Assembly: GCA_004210915.1 (NCBI GenBank)
Contig: SEGS01000033.1
Span: 1 to 64,000, forward strand
Origin: Variovorax sp.
GTDB lineage: Bacteria > Pseudomonadota > Gammaproteobacteria > Burkholderiales > Burkholderiaceae_C
Length of the DNA stretch: 64,000 nucleotides
Direction: 5' to 3'
The first letter of the stretch is position 1. Every line of letters starts with the position of its first letter. The notes under the pieces were generated by a model, which saw nothing but the letters and a program-made list of their open reading frames with translations, was not told the origin of the DNA and did not search any database. Positions 44,469 to 53,046 of this stretch are shown here, in pieces. Both the position numbers and the translations under genes were made by a program.

Positions 44469-45851
44469 TCACTGCAGCCGGCGGACCGCTTCCATCGCCT
44501 CTTCGACGCGCTCCACCGCATGGATCGTCAGCCCCTCGATGGGCTTCTTCGGCGCATTGGCCTTCGGCACGACCGCCACGCTGAAACCGAGCTTGGCGGC
44601 TTCCTTCAGGCGCTCCTGCCCACGCGGCGCAGGCCGCACTTCGCCCGCGAGCCCCACTTCGCCGAACGCGATGAAGCCCTTCGGCAGGGGCTTGCCGCGC
44701 AAGCTGGAGGTGATCGCGAGCATCACCGCGAGGTCGGCTGCAGGTTCACTGATGCGCACGCCGCCCACCGCGTTGACGAACACGTCCTGGTCCATGCAGG
44801 CCACGCCGGCGTGGCGGTGCAGCACGGCCAGCAACATGGCAAGGCGATCTCTATCGAGTCCGACGGACAGGCGCCGCGGGCTCGGGCCGCCGCTGTCGAC
44901 CAGCGCCTGGATCTCGACCAGCATCGGCCGCGTGCCTTCGAGTGTGACCAGCACCACGCTGCCGGGCACCGGCTCGGCATGCTGGCTCAGAAAGATGGCG
45001 CTTGGGTTCGCCACGCCCTTGAGGCCGCGCTCGGTCATCGCGAACACACCGATCTCGTTGACGGCGCCAAAGCGGTTCTTGATCGCGCGCACCAGCCGAA
45101 AGCTCGAATGCGTATCGCCCTCGAAGTACAGCACGGTGTCGACCATGTGCTCGAGCACGCGGGGCCCGGCCAGCGCGCCCTCTTTGGTCACATGGCCCAC
45201 CAGCACCACCGCCGAGCCACTGGTCTTGGCGAAGCGCGTGAGGTGCGCCGCGCATTCGCGCACCTGCGCCACCGAACCAGGCGCCGAGGTGAGTTGGTCG
45301 GAGTACACGGTCTGGATCGAATCGATCACCGCGATGGCGGGCCGCGTTGCATCGAGCGTCGCGATGATCTTTTCCAGCTGGATCTCGGCCAGCACCTGCA
45401 CCTGCGAATGGTCGAGCCCGAGCCGCCGCGAACGCAGCGCGACCTGCGCGCCGCTTTCCTCGCCCGTCACATACAGCGCGTTCTGCCCGGCGCGTTGCAA
45501 CGCATCGACCGCCTGCAGCAGCAGCGTCGACTTGCCGATGCCCGGATCGCCGCCGATCAGCGTGACGCCGCCCGACACGATGCCGCCACCGAGCACGCGG
45601 TCAAGCTCATCCAGGCCGGTCGGCGTGCGTGCCACGTCCGACGCCTCGATCTCCGACAGCGTCGCCAGCTCCGAGGCGCCTGCCAGCGAGGCGAACTGCG
45701 TGCCGAAGCGGTTGTTTGCCAGGCCGCTCGCAGGCCCCGCCACCTGTTCGATCAACGAATTCCAGGCGCCGCACGCGGGGCATTTGCCCAGCCACCGCGG
45801 GCTGGTGCCGCCGCATTCGCTGCAAACGTAAGTGGATTTTTCCTTTGCCAT
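44469..45851 (-). CDS. radA: DNA repair protein RadA
   Basis: A 460-residue branch-migration helicase. It has the N-terminal four-cysteine zinc finger (CSECGG and CPACGAW), Walker A GGDPGIGKST, the RadA-specific KNRFG motif in IKNRFGAVNEIGVF and a C-terminal Lon-protease-like domain (about 285-460). The ATG at 45849-45851 (MAKEKSTYVC) is the conserved start; the frame extends 25 codons further but that is not conserved. It lies 16 bp after the LysR stop on the same strand. Confidence 0.96.
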   Translation of the reverse strand: MAKEKSTYVCSECGGTSPRWLGKCPACGAWNSLIEQVAGPASGLANNRFGTQFASLAGASELATLSEIEASDVARTPTGLDELDRVLGGGIVSGGVTLIGGDPGIGKSTLLLQAVDALQRAGQNALYVTGEESGAQVALRSRRLGLDHSQVQVLAEIQLEKIIATLDATRPAIAVIDSIQTVYSDQLTSAPGSVAQVRECAAHLTRFAKTSGSAVVLVGHVTKEGALAGPRVLEHMVDTVLYFEGDTHSSFRLVRAIKNRFGAVNEIGVFAMTERGLKGVANPSAIFLSQHAEPVPGSVVLVTLEGTRPMLVEIQALVDSGGPSPRRLSVGLDRDRLAMLLAVLHRHAGVACMDQDVFVNAVGGVRISEPAADLAVMLAITSSLRGKPLPKGFIAFGEVGLAGEVRPAPRGQERLKEAAKLGFSVAVVPKANAPKKPIEGLTIHAVERVEEAMEAVRRLQ

Positions 45852-45867
45852 CGGGGGAGTGTAGGTG

Positions 45868-46809
45868 TCACCCTGCGTGCTGCCGCTGCGAGGCAAACTG
45901 CGTGGCCAGCATGGTCGCGAAGGCATCCGCCGCAGGCGACAACGAGACGCCGCGCCGCATCACCACGGCAATGTTTCGCACCACCGTCGGTCGCACGAGG
46001 CGGCGCGCCACCAGGCCTGGATAGCTGGCGTGCGTCAGGATCGATGCGGGAAGAACCGACACGCCCAAACCGCTTGCCGTCATCGCAAGCGCAGTGCCAA
46101 GCAGCGTCACCTCGTGCGCGATGCGCAACTCGACGCCGGCCTCGATCGCCGCACGATCGATGCTGCCGCGTACCCCGTAGCCCGGCTTGACCGTGATCAA
46201 CGGGTGTTCTGCGAGCCGCTTCCAGGAAACCTGCGTCGATCCGGCCAACGATGCTGCGCGATCCAGAACGACGCTCAGGTGATCACGCACGAACACACGC
46301 TCCTCGAGGCCCGCCACCTTGCCGTCCAGGGTGCCGACGCCGAAGTGAACATGGCCGCTCTGTATGCGTTCGACGAACTGTCCCGGCGCGCAATCGTCGA
46401 TGGTCACCTGCACATCCGGGTGTGTCTCCAGAAACTGCACCATGGCGCGCGGCATCATGGTCTGGGCGATCGTGGAGGTCGCGGCGATACGCACGCGCCC
46501 ATGCTGCCCGGACGCCATGTCGCCCATGTGGGTCCCCAGCATGCCGAGTTCGTCGAGCACGCGCTCGGCATGCACGATCGCCTGCTCCGCAGCCTCGGTG
46601 CGGCGCAACGACCGCGTTGTGCGATCGAAAAGGCGAACGCCCAGCCGTTGCTCGAGTTCGCGCAGCAGCACGCTGATCGCGGGCTGCGTCAGCGCAAGCT
46701 GAGCTGCGGCGCTCGACAACTGCCCACTGTGATAGACGGCAACAAAAGCCCGCAGTTGACGAACAGAGGGCACGCCATTGAGTGATAACGGTTTTTTATG
46801 AATCGGCAT
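45868..46809 (-). CDS. LysR-family transcriptional regulator
   Basis: A 313-residue regulator. The helix-turn-helix is RQLRAFVAVYHSGQLSSAAA then LALTQPAISVLLRELEQRLG, and the substrate-binding domain spans about 100-300. It diverges from the FAD monooxygenase at 46881 with a 71-bp gap holding a candidate operator, so control of that monooxygenase and the following Bug gene is likely. Confidence 0.92.
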   Translation of the reverse strand: MPIHKKPLSLNGVPSVRQLRAFVAVYHSGQLSSAAAQLALTQPAISVLLRELEQRLGVRLFDRTTRSLRRTEAAEQAIVHAERVLDELGMLGTHMGDMASGQHGRVRIAATSTIAQTMMPRAMVQFLETHPDVQVTIDDCAPGQFVERIQSGHVHFGVGTLDGKVAGLEERVFVRDHLSVVLDRAASLAGSTQVSWKRLAEHPLITVKPGYGVRGSIDRAAIEAGVELRIAHEVTLLGTALAMTASGLGVSVLPASILTHASYPGLVARRLVRPTVVRNIAVVMRRGVSLSPAADAFATMLATQFASQRQHAG

Positions 46810-46810
46810 T

Positions 46811-46827
46811 GAATCTTCACTTTATTC
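46811..46827. promoter_or_regulatory. Candidate LysR operator upstream of the monooxygenase
   Basis: GAAT-9 bases-ATTC forms a short AT-rich inverted repeat in the 71-bp gap between the divergent LysR and monooxygenase genes. It starts 2 bp from the LysR start codon, so binding would also repress the regulator. Confidence 0.3.
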
Positions 46828-46880
46828 CAGGCGCGCATCGTCCTCTAATGGTCCCGACATCACGGAGACATGGATATCAG

Positions 46881-48542
46881 ATGAATGAAGAACGCCTGGA
46901 GGCACGCGTGCTGGTGGTCGGCGCCGGCCCGGTCGGGCTCACGCTGGCGATGGACCTTGCCCAGCGTGGCATCGACGTACTCGTTGCCGAGATTCGCCAC
47001 CGTGGCGAGCCACCGAATGTGAAGTGCAATCACGTCGCGGCGCGCTCCATGGAGATCTTCCGGCGCCTGGGCGTCGCTTCCCGCTTGAGGGACAGCGGCC
47101 TTCCGGACGACTACGCGAACGACGTGGCCTACCGCACCACGGTGACGGGCACGGAGCTCTCTCGCATCCCGATCCCCGCACGGCGCGATCGCTACACCAC
47201 CACAGGCGGCCCCGACACCGACTGGCCGACCGCGGAACCGCCGCACCGGATCAACCAGATCTTTCTGGAGCCCGTGCTGTTCTCGCACGCCGAGAGCACG
47301 CCCGGCCTGCGAATCCGGAACCGCCTGCGCGTCGACGCGGTGAATCAGGACGACGACGGCGTCTCGGTAGAAGCGACCGACCTCGACAACGGCCGGGCGG
47401 TCCACGTTCGGTGCGAATACCTGATCGGTTGCGACGGCGGGCGCTCGATGGTTCGCAAGAGCATCGGAGCCCAATTGCACGGGACCGATGTCGTCGGACG
47501 CGTGCAGTCCACCTATTTCCGCGCGCCGGCATTGCTTGGCCTGCTGCAGCACCCACCGGCATGGGCCACGTTTGCGCTCAACCCGCGGCGTTGCGGCAAC
47601 GTCTATGCGATCGACGGCCGCGAGACCTGGCTTCTCCACAACTACCTGCACGCGGACGAAACCGACTTCGAGTCCGTCGACAGGGACTGGGCCATCCGGC
47701 AGATTCTCGGCGTCGGCCCGGACTTCGAATACGAAGTCATCTCCAGAGAGGACTGGGTCGGGCGGCGGCTGGTGGCAGACCGGTTCCGCGACCGCCGGGT
47801 CTTCATCTGCGGAGACGCATCGCATCTCTGGATTCCGATGGCCGGGTACGGCATGAACGCCGGCATTGCCGACGCGATGAATCTCTCATGGCTTCTCGCC
47901 GCGCGGCTCCAGGGCTGGGCGGGGCCGGTCGCGCTCGATGCCTACGAGGCGGAACGACAGCCGATCACCGAGCAGGTATCGAAATTCGCAATGAACCATG
48001 CGCTGGCGCTGCAACGCCAGCGCGAAGGCGTGCCGGCCGACATCGAGGCGCTCGGTCCGCAGGGCGACGCCGTGCGCGCCGCGACGGGCCAGGCCCTGTA
48101 CGACCTCAACGTTCAGCAGTACTGCTGCGGCGGGCTGAACTTCGGCTACTTCTACGATGCCTCGCCCATCATTGCGTACGACGGAGCGTCCGCACCCGGC
48201 TATTCGATGGCCAACTTCACGCCCTCAACAGTCCCCGGCTGCCGAACGCCCCATGTCTGGCTGGCCGACGGCCGCTCGCTGTACGACGCGCTGGGACCGG
48301 GCTACGCGCTGTTGCGGACAGACCCGTCGATCGACGTCAGCCCGCTCGTCGCAGCGGCGGCCCGCCGTGGTGTCCCGCTGACGGTGCTCGACCTGTCCTC
48401 CGATGAGGCGGGCGACGTCTACGACCGGGCGCTCGTTCTGTCCAGGCCCGACCAGCACGTCGCCTGGCGAGGCGACGCGCTGCCGGACGACCCGGTGGCC
48501 CTGATCGATCGGCTCCGTGGCGCCGCATCGCACCCGCAATAA
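46881..48542 (+). CDS. FAD-dependent aromatic-ring monooxygenase (PheA/MhpA-like)
   Basis: A 553-residue class A flavoprotein hydroxylase. It has the GxGxxG box RVLVVGAGPVGLTLAMDLAQ, the CDGGRSMVRK DG motif and the GD motif FICGDASHLWIPMAGYGMN. A thioredoxin-like C-terminal domain follows (about 430-553). Relatives hydroxylate phenols, 3-hydroxyphenylpropionate or chlorophenols with NAD(P)H. ATG 46881 (MNEERLEARV) begins the conserved part; ATG 46848 is possible. It is followed after 18 bp by a Bug binding protein and then the hpa operon. Confidence 0.88.
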   Translation: MNEERLEARVLVVGAGPVGLTLAMDLAQRGIDVLVAEIRHRGEPPNVKCNHVAARSMEIFRRLGVASRLRDSGLPDDYANDVAYRTTVTGTELSRIPIPARRDRYTTTGGPDTDWPTAEPPHRINQIFLEPVLFSHAESTPGLRIRNRLRVDAVNQDDDGVSVEATDLDNGRAVHVRCEYLIGCDGGRSMVRKSIGAQLHGTDVVGRVQSTYFRAPALLGLLQHPPAWATFALNPRRCGNVYAIDGRETWLLHNYLHADETDFESVDRDWAIRQILGVGPDFEYEVISREDWVGRRLVADRFRDRRVFICGDASHLWIPMAGYGMNAGIADAMNLSWLLAARLQGWAGPVALDAYEAERQPITEQVSKFAMNHALALQRQREGVPADIEALGPQGDAVRAATGQALYDLNVQQYCCGGLNFGYFYDASPIIAYDGASAPGYSMANFTPSTVPGCRTPHVWLADGRSLYDALGPGYALLRTDPSIDVSPLVAAAARRGVPLTVLDLSSDEAGDVYDRALVLSRPDQHVAWRGDALPDDPVALIDRLRGAASHPQ

Positions 48543-48560
48543 ACCCTCCAAGGAGACTTC

Positions 48561-49547
48561 ATGAATCGACGTCATTTGCTGCACCGCCTTGCCATGTTGT
48601 CCGCGGCGACCTGCGCCGCAGGTCCCGAGGCCGTGCTTGCGCAGGAAGACCGGCCCATCACCATCGTCGTTCCCTATGCGCCGGGCGGAACGACCGATAT
48701 GCTGGGCCGTCTGATCGCCCAGCAGATGGGAAGCGCGCTGGGCCGCACGGTCATTGTCGAGAACAAGCCCGGGGCTGGCACCGCCATCGGCGCCAGCCAA
48801 GTGGCACGCGCGACACCGGATGGCACCAGCTTGCTGATCGCCACCAGCACGACGCTTGCCATCAACCCCTGGCTCTACAAGAAGCTGTCCTATGACCCGG
48901 CCCGGGATTTCGCGCCGGTAAGCATGATCGGGGCCGTGCCACTCATGGTCGTCGTCCATCCGTCGGTCCCCGCCCGATCGCTGGCCGAGTTGGTCACGCT
49001 GGCGAAGGGCAAGCCGGAGAGCATGAGCTACGGCTCGGCCGGCAATGGCAGTCCGCAGCATCTGGGCGCCGAGATGTTCAAGTCCACGGCGGGTGTCAAC
49101 CTCACGCATGTGCCGTATCGGGGCAGTGCGCTCGCCCTTGCCGACCTGCTTGGTGGGCAGTTGCAGGTCATGTTCACCGACATCGCGCCTGCGCTCCAAC
49201 ACGTGCGAAGCGGCAAGTTGCGCGCGCTCGCGGTCACTTCGCGCAAACGGCAATCGGTGGTGCCGGAAGTGCCCGCGGTGGCCGAGACCGGGATCGCCGG
49301 TGCGGAGGGCTTCGAGGCCGTCGCATGGCAGAGCGTTGTCGCTCCTGCGGGCACACCGGCGGCGCTCATCGAGCGCTACAGCGTCGAGATCGGAAAGATC
49401 ATCGCGCAGCCCGACCTGCGCAGCCGCCTGGAGCGCGACGGGTTCGAGCCCGGCGCCAGTTCGCCCGCAGAGCTGTCCGCCTACATCCAGAGCGAAACGG
49501 CGCGGTGGGGGAAGGTGGTGCGCGCCTCCGGCACCACCATCGATTGA
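48561..49547 (+). CDS. Bug/TctC-family periplasmic binding protein
   Basis: A 328-residue tripartite-tricarboxylate-type binding protein. It has a signal peptide (1-27, ending VLAQE), then ITIVVPYAPGGTTDMLGRLI, VIVENKPGAGTAIGASQV and the ligand-loop segments GNGSPQHLGAEMF and HVPYRGSALALADLLGG. Start ATG follows AAGGAGA. It lies 18 bp after the monooxygenase, so its ligand may be that enzyme's substrate. No TctA/TctB membrane genes are nearby. Confidence 0.92.
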   Translation: MNRRHLLHRLAMLSAATCAAGPEAVLAQEDRPITIVVPYAPGGTTDMLGRLIAQQMGSALGRTVIVENKPGAGTAIGASQVARATPDGTSLLIATSTTLAINPWLYKKLSYDPARDFAPVSMIGAVPLMVVVHPSVPARSLAELVTLAKGKPESMSYGSAGNGSPQHLGAEMFKSTAGVNLTHVPYRGSALALADLLGGQLQVMFTDIAPALQHVRSGKLRALAVTSRKRQSVVPEVPAVAETGIAGAEGFEAVAWQSVVAPAGTPAALIERYSVEIGKIIAQPDLRSRLERDGFEPGASSPAELSAYIQSETARWGKVVRASGTTID

Positions 49548-49599
49548 TCCGGCCGATCCCGCTGCACGGGTTATCCCGAGGCGGGCAGGCCAGCGATTC

Positions 49600-49615
49600 A
49601 TTTAATATATTAAAT
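49600..49615. promoter_or_regulatory. 16-bp perfect palindrome, likely HpaR operator
   Basis: ATTTAATATATTAAAT is a perfect palindrome and a pure A/T island in very GC-rich sequence, immediately upstream of the MarR-family hpaR. MarR regulators bind such AT-rich palindromes, and it contains -10-like TATATT and TAATAT. Repression of hpaR-hpaG1 by HpaR at this site is inference. Confidence 0.65.
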
Positions 49616-49630
49616 ACTTTGAGCCACCTA

Positions 49631-50065
49631 TTGAGCACACCCTTCACCCACCGCAATCTCCCGCGCCTGTTGCTGCAGGCGCGCGAGGCCGTGATGGCGC
49701 ACACGCGGCCCGGCCTGCGCGAGCACGCACTGAGCGACCAGCAATGGCGCGTGCTGCGGGTGCTCGGCGAACATGGCGCCGTCGAAACCGGGCGGGTGGC
49801 GCGCGAGGCGTTCATCCTCGGCCCGAGTCTGACCGGCGTGCTCGCGCGCATGGAGCGCGACGGGCTGATCCAGCGCACGCGCGACCCTGCGGACCAGCGC
49901 CGCACGGTGGTCGAAGCGACGGCGCAGGGCCGCAAGCTGGTGCGGCGGCTGTCTTCCGGCATCGAGGCGCACTACCTCTGGATGGAGCAGTCGCTGGGCA
50001 AGGCCAAGCTGGCGCAGCTCTACACGCTGCTCGACGAACTGATCGCCCTGGAGCAACCGTCATGA
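49631..50065 (+). CDS. hpaR: MarR-family regulator of homoprotocatechuate degradation
   Basis: A 144-residue MarR-type winged helix. It has NLPRLLLQAREAVM at the N-terminus, LSDQQWRVLRVLGEHGAVE, the recognition region LGPSLTGVLARMERDGLI and the wing RDPADQRRTVVEATAQG. Similarity to HpaR plus the adjacent hpa genes gives the name. There is no ATG before the conserved N-terminus. TTG at 49631 (MSTPFTHRN) or 49619 is the likely start, only 4-16 bp from the palindromic operator, so the leader is very short. The stop overlaps hpaG1 by 4 bp. Confidence 0.85.
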   Translation: MSTPFTHRNLPRLLLQAREAVMAHTRPGLREHALSDQQWRVLRVLGEHGAVETGRVAREAFILGPSLTGVLARMERDGLIQRTRDPADQRRTVVEATAQGRKLVRRLSSGIEAHYLWMEQSLGKAKLAQLYTLLDELIALEQPS

Positions 50066-50691
50066 GCGCCTTCCTGCCGCGCGGCACCGTCTATGGCGTG
50101 CTGCTCAATTTCCGCGCCGAGCTTGACGCGATGGCCGCGCAAATGCACCAGCCGCCTTACCAGGCACCGCCGAAAGCGCCGGTGCTGTACGTGAAGACGG
50201 CCAACACCTGGAGCCCGCACGGCAGCGCGATCACGATGCCGGCCGGCGTGCCCGAGCTCGAAGTCGGCGCCACGATCGCGATGGTGATCGGCGCCGACAA
50301 CGACATCGAGGGCTTCGTATTGATGAACGACCTGTCCATCCCGCATGCGAGCTTCTTCCGCCCACCCGTGAAGTTCAAGTGCGTCGACGGCGTGCTCGGC
50401 ATCGGACCGGCCACACGCGATGCGCAGACCGTGGCCGATCCGGCCGCCTTCCGGCTCGAGGTGCGCATCAACGGCGCACTGAGGCAGTCGGTCGACTTCG
50501 CCGCGCTCGTGCGCGACGCGTCTCAACTGCTCACCGATGTCGGCGCCTTCATGACCCTCGGGCATGGCGACGTGCTGATGCTCGGTTGCGACGCAGGCCG
50601 ACCGCTGGCGCGCGCTGGCGACCGTATCGAGATCTCCTCGCCGGGCTTCGAGACGCTGATCAACACGCTGGTTCAGGAGGCCGCCGCATGA
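50062..50691 (+). CDS. hpaG1: Fumarylacetoacetate-hydrolase-family HpaG N-terminal-type subunit
   Basis: A 209-residue FAH-fold protein corresponding to the N-terminal half of E. coli HpaG, which acts as decarboxylase/isomerase on 5-oxo-pent-3-ene-1,2,5-tricarboxylate. Visible are LYVKTANTWSPHGSAITMP, the acidic GATIAMVIGADNDIEGFVLM and MTLGHGDVLMLGC. The substrate-side glutamates of the HpaG2 half are not obvious in this half. It is translationally coupled to hpaR and separated from hpaG2 by a repeat element. Confidence 0.85.
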   Translation: MSAFLPRGTVYGVLLNFRAELDAMAAQMHQPPYQAPPKAPVLYVKTANTWSPHGSAITMPAGVPELEVGATIAMVIGADNDIEGFVLMNDLSIPHASFFRPPVKFKCVDGVLGIGPATRDAQTVADPAAFRLEVRINGALRQSVDFAALVRDASQLLTDVGAFMTLGHGDVLMLGCDAGRPLARAGDRIEISSPGFETLINTLVQEAAA

Positions 50692-50696
50692 GCGCC

Positions 50697-50770
50697 GCGC
50701 CGGGCCGCCCCAAGCAAGCTCGCGCCCCCTCGGGGGGCAGCGAGGACACGAAGTGCCGAGCGTGGGGGCA
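50697..50770. repeat. GC-rich palindromic intergenic repeat (Comamonadaceae type)
   Basis: The segment starting CCGCGCCGGGCCGCCCC and ending near GCGTGGGGGC folds into a nested hairpin: CTCGC and GCCCCC pair with GGGGGC and GCGAG around a TCG loop (50719-50745), and outer CGCCCC pairs with GGGGGC. I recall near-identical elements in many intergenic regions of Comamonadaceae. Here it separates hpaG1 and hpaG2 and ends at the hpaG2 ribosome-binding site. No second copy was noticed in this window. Confidence 0.65.
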
Positions 50771-50773
50771 GAC

Positions 50774-51535
50774 ATGAAACACGCCCGCGTCGTCTTCGAA
50801 GGTGCGGCGCATGACGCCGCCGAGCGCGACGGGCAGCTGCTGCTGGCCGATGGCCGCACTGCCGCCTTCGATGCGGTCGACTGGCTGCCACCCTTCGCAC
50901 CTACACCGCGCCCGCGCACCATCCTCGCGCTCGGCCTCAACTACGCCGACCATGCGAAGGAGCTGGCCTTCAAGGCGCCCGAGGAACCCCTTGTCTTCGT
51001 GAAGGGCGAACGCACGCTGACCGGCCACCGGCAGCGCACGCACCGCCCGGCCGGCGTGCAGTTCATGCACTACGAATGCGAGCTCGTCATCGTGATCGGC
51101 AAGACGGCGAAGAAGGTCCGGCGCGATGATGCGTACGACTTCATCGGCGGCTACACGGTCGCCAACGACTACGCGATCCGCGACTACCTCGAGAACTGGT
51201 ACCGCCCCAACCTGCGCGTGAAGAACCGCGACACCTGCACGCCGATCGGCCCCTGGGTGGTCGATGCGAAGGACATCGTCGACCCGATGAACCTGGCGTT
51301 GCAGACCACGGTGAACGGCAAGGTCACCCAGTCGGGCAGCACGCGCGACATGATCTTCGACGCGCCCTTCCTCGTCGAATATTTCAGCCGCTTCATGACG
51401 CTGCAACCCGGCGACCTGATCCTCACGGGCACGCCGGACGGCGTCGTCGATTGCCAGCCCGGCGACGTGGTCGTGACCGAGATCGAGGGCATCGGCGCGC
51501 TCGTCAACACCATCGAAGGACATCCGCATCCATGA
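50774..51535 (+). CDS. hpaG2: 2-hydroxyhepta-2,4-diene-1,7-dioate isomerase / OPET decarboxylase
   Basis: A 253-residue FAH-family enzyme corresponding to the C-terminal half of HpaG. Core motifs are ALGLNYADHAKEL, LVFVKGERTLTGHRQ, the metal-binding QFMHYECELVIVIG, and YTVANDYAIRDYL. ATG 50774 (MKHARVVFEG) lies just after GGGGGCAGAC from the repeat; an upstream ATG at 50753 would translate repeat sequence and is rejected. The stop overlaps hpaE by 4 bp. Confidence 0.9.
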   Translation: MKHARVVFEGAAHDAAERDGQLLLADGRTAAFDAVDWLPPFAPTPRPRTILALGLNYADHAKELAFKAPEEPLVFVKGERTLTGHRQRTHRPAGVQFMHYECELVIVIGKTAKKVRRDDAYDFIGGYTVANDYAIRDYLENWYRPNLRVKNRDTCTPIGPWVVDAKDIVDPMNLALQTTVNGKVTQSGSTRDMIFDAPFLVEYFSRFMTLQPGDLILTGTPDGVVDCQPGDVVVTEIEGIGALVNTIEGHPHP

Positions 51536-52989
51536 GAGTCGATCACCTGATCAACGGGCAGTCGGTCGCAGGCACCAACTACTTCGAGACCGTCAATCCC
51601 GCCACGCAGGAGGTGCTGGCCGAGGTCGCTTCGGGTGGCGAGGCCGAGGTGCATGCGGCCGTGGCCGCGGCAAAGGCCGCGTTCCCGAAGTGGGCCGGCC
51701 TGCCCGCGACCGAGCGCGCGAAGCTCATGCGCAAGCTCGGCGACCTGATTGCGAAGCACGTGCCCGAGATCGCGCAGACCGAGACCAACGATTGCGGCCA
51801 GACCATCTCGCAGACGGGCAAGCAGCTGGTGCCGCGCGCGGCGGACAACTTCCACTACTTCGCGGAGATGTGCACGCGGGTCGACGGCCACACGTACCCC
51901 ACACCAACGCACCTGAACTACACGCTGTTCCACCCGGTCGGCGTCTGCGCGCTCATCAGCCCGTGGAACGTGCCCTTCATGACGGCGACGTGGAAGGTCG
52001 CGCCCTGCCTGGCTTTCGGCAACACCGCCGTGCTGAAGATGAGCGAACTCTCGCCGCTCACGGCCGCGCGCCTGGGTGCGCTCGCGCTCGAAGCCGGCAT
52101 TCCGCCTGGCGTGCTGAACCTCGTGCACGGCTACGGCAAGGAGGCTGGTGAGCCGCTGGTGGCGCATCCGGACGTGCGCGCGATCTCCTTCACCGGATCG
52201 ACCGCCACCGGCAACCGCATCGTCAAGAGCGCAGGCCTCAAGAAATTCAGCATGGAGCTCGGCGGCAAGAGCCCTTTCGTGATCTTCGACGATGCCGACC
52301 TCGATCGCGCGCTCGACGCCGCCGTGTTCATGATCTTCAGCAACAACGGCGAGCGCTGCACCGCGGGCTCGCGCATCCTCGTGCAGAAGTCGATCTATGC
52401 CGACTTCGCGGCGAAGTTCGCCGAGCGCGCCAGACGCATCACCGTCGGCGATCCGCTCGACGAGGCCACCATCGTCGGCCCGATGATCTCGCAGGCGCAC
52501 CTGGCCAAGGTGCGCAGCTACATCGAGCTGGGCCCGAAGGAAGGCGCGACGCTGCTGTGTGGCGGGCTCGACACGCCGGCCTTGCCCGACCGCGTGAAGC
52601 GCGGCAACTTCGTGCTGCCCACGGTGTTTGCCGACGTCGACAACCGCATGCGCATCGCGCAGGAAGAGATCTTCGGCCCGGTCGCCTGCCTGATTCCGTT
52701 CGACGACGAGGCCGACGCGATCCGGCTGGCCAACGACATCGCCTACGGCCTCTCGAGCTACGTGTGGACCGAGAACATCGGTCGCGCGCACCGCGTGGCC
52801 GCCGCGGTCGAGGCCGGCATGTGCTTCGTCAACAGCCAGAACGTGCGCGACCTGCGCCAGCCCTTCGGAGGCACCAAGGCGTCGGGCACGGGCCGCGAAG
52901 GCGGCACCTGGAGCTACGAGGTCTTCTGCGAACCGAAGAACATCGCGGTGTCGATGGGGTCGCACCACATTCCGCACTGGGGCGTGTGA
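51532..52989 (+). CDS. hpaE: 5-carboxymethyl-2-hydroxymuconate semialdehyde dehydrogenase
   Basis: A 485-residue aldehyde dehydrogenase. It has LISPWNVPFMTATWKVAPCL, the catalytic Glu in FSMELGGKSPFVIFDDAD, the nucleophilic Cys in SNNGERCTAGSRI and the C-terminal QPFGGTKASGTGREGG. In the hpa pathway it oxidises the semialdehyde made by HpaD. ATG 51532 overlaps hpaG2 by 4 bp. Confidence 0.93.
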   Translation: MRVDHLINGQSVAGTNYFETVNPATQEVLAEVASGGEAEVHAAVAAAKAAFPKWAGLPATERAKLMRKLGDLIAKHVPEIAQTETNDCGQTISQTGKQLVPRAADNFHYFAEMCTRVDGHTYPTPTHLNYTLFHPVGVCALISPWNVPFMTATWKVAPCLAFGNTAVLKMSELSPLTAARLGALALEAGIPPGVLNLVHGYGKEAGEPLVAHPDVRAISFTGSTATGNRIVKSAGLKKFSMELGGKSPFVIFDDADLDRALDAAVFMIFSNNGERCTAGSRILVQKSIYADFAAKFAERARRITVGDPLDEATIVGPMISQAHLAKVRSYIELGPKEGATLLCGGLDTPALPDRVKRGNFVLPTVFADVDNRMRIAQEEIFGPVACLIPFDDEADAIRLANDIAYGLSSYVWTENIGRAHRVAAAVEAGMCFVNSQNVRDLRQPFGGTKASGTGREGGTWSYEVFCEPKNIAVSMGSHHIPHWGV

Positions 52990-53046
52990 AACGCCGGCAG
53001 CCGTCCAGCGCCACGCCAGTCACGACAACCACAGCGAGACACGCAC

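Noticed and set aside
50753-50773. Upstream ATG extension of hpaG2
   Set aside because: The added residues would come from the intergenic repeat; ATG 50774 gives the conserved N-terminus.
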